The position numbers and the translations under genes are program-made. A DNA stretch of 64,000 nucleotides from assembly GCF_006539145.1 (NCBI RefSeq), contig NZ_BJML01000012.1, positions 48,551 to 112,550 on the forward strand. Direction: 5' to 3'. How positions within the stretch are numbered: the stretch's first letter is position 1; each line of letters starts with the position of its first letter. The stretch comes from Microbacterium testaceum (GTDB lineage: Bacteria; Actinomycetota; Actinomycetes; Actinomycetales; Microbacteriaceae). The notes under the pieces are model-generated. The model did no database searches, had not been told where the DNA came from, and worked only from the letters and a program-made list of their open reading frames with translations. This document shows positions 62,489-64,000 of this stretch, piece by piece.

Positions 62489-63835
62489 GTGCTGCTGTGC
62501 GTCAGCGCGAGTCACAAGACCGCGTCCTTCGATCTCCTCGAGCGGCTCAGCGTACCCGCGACACCCGTCGCCCCCCTGATCGCCGAGCACGACGAGTGCG
62601 TCCAGGGCGCCGTCGTCGTCGCGACCTGCAACCGCTTCGAGGCGTACGTCGACATGGACGAGCCCGTCACCGCCGCGGTCGCCCTGGGTATCGAGGCCAC
62701 CCTCGCGGCGATCGAGTCCGCCACCGGCGTCCCCGCCAGCGAGCTCGAAGGCTCCTACACCGTCCTCGGCGGCAGCGACGTGGCCGAGCACCTGTTCTCG
62801 GTGGCATCCGGTCTCGAATCCGTCGTCGTCGGCGAGGGCGAGATCGCGGGCCAGGTTCGCCGCGCCCTCAACGAATCGCGTCAGCTCGGCACCACCTCCG
62901 CCGAGCTCGAGCGCCTGTTCCAGCGCGCGTCCGAAGCCCAGCGCGGCGTCAAGAACTCCACCGCGATCGGTCGCGCCGGACGCTCCCTCGTGCGCCTCGG
63001 CCTCGAGCTCGCCGACAGCCGGATCGCCGACTGGTCGACCCAGCGTGTGCTGCTCGTCGGCACCGGCGCCTACGCCGCCGCCACCGTGGCAGCCTTGCGC
63101 GACCAGGGCGCCGAAGACATCTCGGTCTACTCACCGTCGGGCCGGGCCGCGAAATTCTCGGTCAAGCACGGCCTGCGGGCCGTCTCGGCGGAGACCTTCC
63201 CGAGCGCCGTCGCCCACGCCGATCTCGTGATCACCTGCACCACGAGCGAGAACCACGTGCTCAGCGCCGCGACCTTCGCCGCGGGTCGGGGCGCGTACGA
63301 GACCGCCGTCGACGGCGCCGCGGGCGTGTGCCCCGTCGACCACACCGCGCGCCGACTCGTGATCGACCTCGGTCTGCCCCGCAACGTCGACCCCGACGTC
63401 GCCACCGTCCCGGGCGTCGACCTGCTCGACCTCGAGACGATCCGCCTGCACGCCCCGCTCGAGGAGCTGCAGGCCACCGACGCCGCGCGCGACCTCGTGC
63501 GCGACGCCGCCCGCCGCTTCACCTCGGTCGGCGAACGCAAGAACATCACGCCCGCCGTCGTGGCCCTGCGCGCGCACGTCTTCGGTGTGCTCGACGCCGA
63601 GGTCGCCCGCGTGCGCGCCCGCGGCGACGAGGGCGGCCAGACCGAGCAGGCGCTCCGCCATCTCGTCGGCGTGCTGCTGCACACCCCGACCACCCGCGCG
63701 CACGAACTCGCCGAGACCGGTCGCGCCGACGAGTACATCGACGCCCTGTCGGCACTGTTCGGCATCGAGGTCGCCGACCCCGCCGGCTCGGCTGCCTCGG
63801 TCGCCGAGCGTCGCGGTATCGCCGACGCGGGCTGA
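62489..63835 (+). CDS. hemA: Glutamyl-tRNA reductase HemA
   Basis: HemA reduces glutamyl-tRNA to glutamate-1-semialdehyde, the first committed heme step. The 448-residue protein has ASHKTASFDLLERL, nucleophile Cys47 in ATCNRFEAY, SGLESVVVGEGEIAGQVR, VGTGAYAAATVAALRDQG for NADPH and VIDLGLPRNVDP. The C-terminal dimer helix is shortened slightly and ends in a poorly conserved tail. GTG start with TAGAAT 6 bp upstream suggests a leaderless mRNA. Confidence 0.96.
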   Translation: MLLCVSASHKTASFDLLERLSVPATPVAPLIAEHDECVQGAVVVATCNRFEAYVDMDEPVTAAVALGIEATLAAIESATGVPASELEGSYTVLGGSDVAEHLFSVASGLESVVVGEGEIAGQVRRALNESRQLGTTSAELERLFQRASEAQRGVKNSTAIGRAGRSLVRLGLELADSRIADWSTQRVLLVGTGAYAAATVAALRDQGAEDISVYSPSGRAAKFSVKHGLRAVSAETFPSAVAHADLVITCTTSENHVLSAATFAAGRGAYETAVDGAAGVCPVDHTARRLVIDLGLPRNVDPDVATVPGVDLLDLETIRLHAPLEELQATDAARDLVRDAARRFTSVGERKNITPAVVALRAHVFGVLDAEVARVRARGDEGGQTEQALRHLVGVLLHTPTTRAHELAETGRADEYIDALSALFGIEVADPAGSAASVAERRGIADAG

Positions 63836-64000
63836 GGGCCCCGCCTTCGCGCACTCCGCCCTCGGGCGTTTGTCGCGCGCGCGTGTCCGCCTGGGCTGCG
63901 GAGGACATGCGGCGGGCGGAGGACCGCACACGCGGCATCCACCCTCCGCTCCCGCAATCTCCTCCCCCCGAGCAAACTCCCGCGCTGCGGCACGCGTCCC

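Noticed and set aside
59846..62791. Apparent 981-residue protein covering hemE and hemY
   Set aside because: The upstream two thirds antisense or shadow hemE; the conserved HemY part starts at the GTG at 61354.

Overview
The window is GC-rich actinobacterial chromosome, most likely Microbacterium or a close relative in Microbacteriaceae. The inference rests on frequent GTG starts, dense 4-bp stop/start overlaps, many leaderless genes with a TAnnnT box 6-7 bp before the start codon, F420 genes, HemQ-type heme synthesis, a DUF222/HNH protein and type VII secretion-type genes. Species assignment is inference.

Layout. 1-4.3 kb: the end of a GT39-like membrane glycosyltransferase, a DUF4397 surface protein, and a lipoprotein that fuses a GH8 glycosidase to a class F sortase. 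4.4-6.5 kb: a receiver-only response regulator divergent from a histidine kinase. 6.7-13.5 kb: rlmN, then a BglG-type antiterminator with a clear RAT/terminator switch in front of a beta-glucoside PTS (EIIBCA), a GH1 phospho-beta-glucosidase and a HAD phosphatase. 13.6-16 kb: a coupled SDR / enoyl-CoA hydratase / SDR operon. 16-17.6 kb: an unknown membrane protein and a GNAT acetyltransferase. 17.7-20.7 kb: ykoC-ykoD-ykoE, an ECF thiamine-precursor importer behind a TPP riboswitch. 20.7-25.5 kb: a D,D-carboxypeptidase, a GntR regulator whose 3' end is tandemly repeated (88-bp unit), a DUF222/HNH protein and an SDR. 25.7-28.7 kb: a small orphan type VII locus with a mycosin-like protease and a Gly-rich PPE-like protein. 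28.8-31.8 kb: a second TPP riboswitch and thiM-thiE-thiD/tenA for thiamine salvage. 31.8-37.3 kb: DUF5302, a J-domain protein, a 3-hydroxyisobutyryl-CoA hydrolase, an ABC exporter pair and a TauE/SafE permease. 37.4-44.8 kb: coenzyme F420 genes (fbiC, fgd, cofC/fbiD, cofD/fbiA) with a Baeyer-Villiger-like monooxygenase coupled to fbiC.

44.8-52.4 kb is a polymorphic-toxin island. Two near-identical modules each carry a YbaB-like protein, an EspC-like protein and a secreted toxin with a constant N-terminus, a different TNT-like (NAD+ glycohydrolase family) C-terminus and its own putative immunity gene. Between them lie a decayed third TNT module and a broken copy of the cofD 5' end, which shows how the region duplicated. 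Around them is a small paralogous family of zinc-ribbon and helical proteins, and an ADP-ribosyltransferase-like protein.

52.6-63.8 kb holds heme synthesis: hemQ-hemC-hemD-hemB-hemL in one operon, and hemE-hemY divergent from hemA. A DUF4239 membrane protein and three small envelope-type proteins lie between them. The ferrochelatase gene is not in the window.

The most unusual points are the duplicated toxin island, an FbiC whose CofH half has lost its iron-sulfur cysteine loop, and the GH8-sortase fusion.
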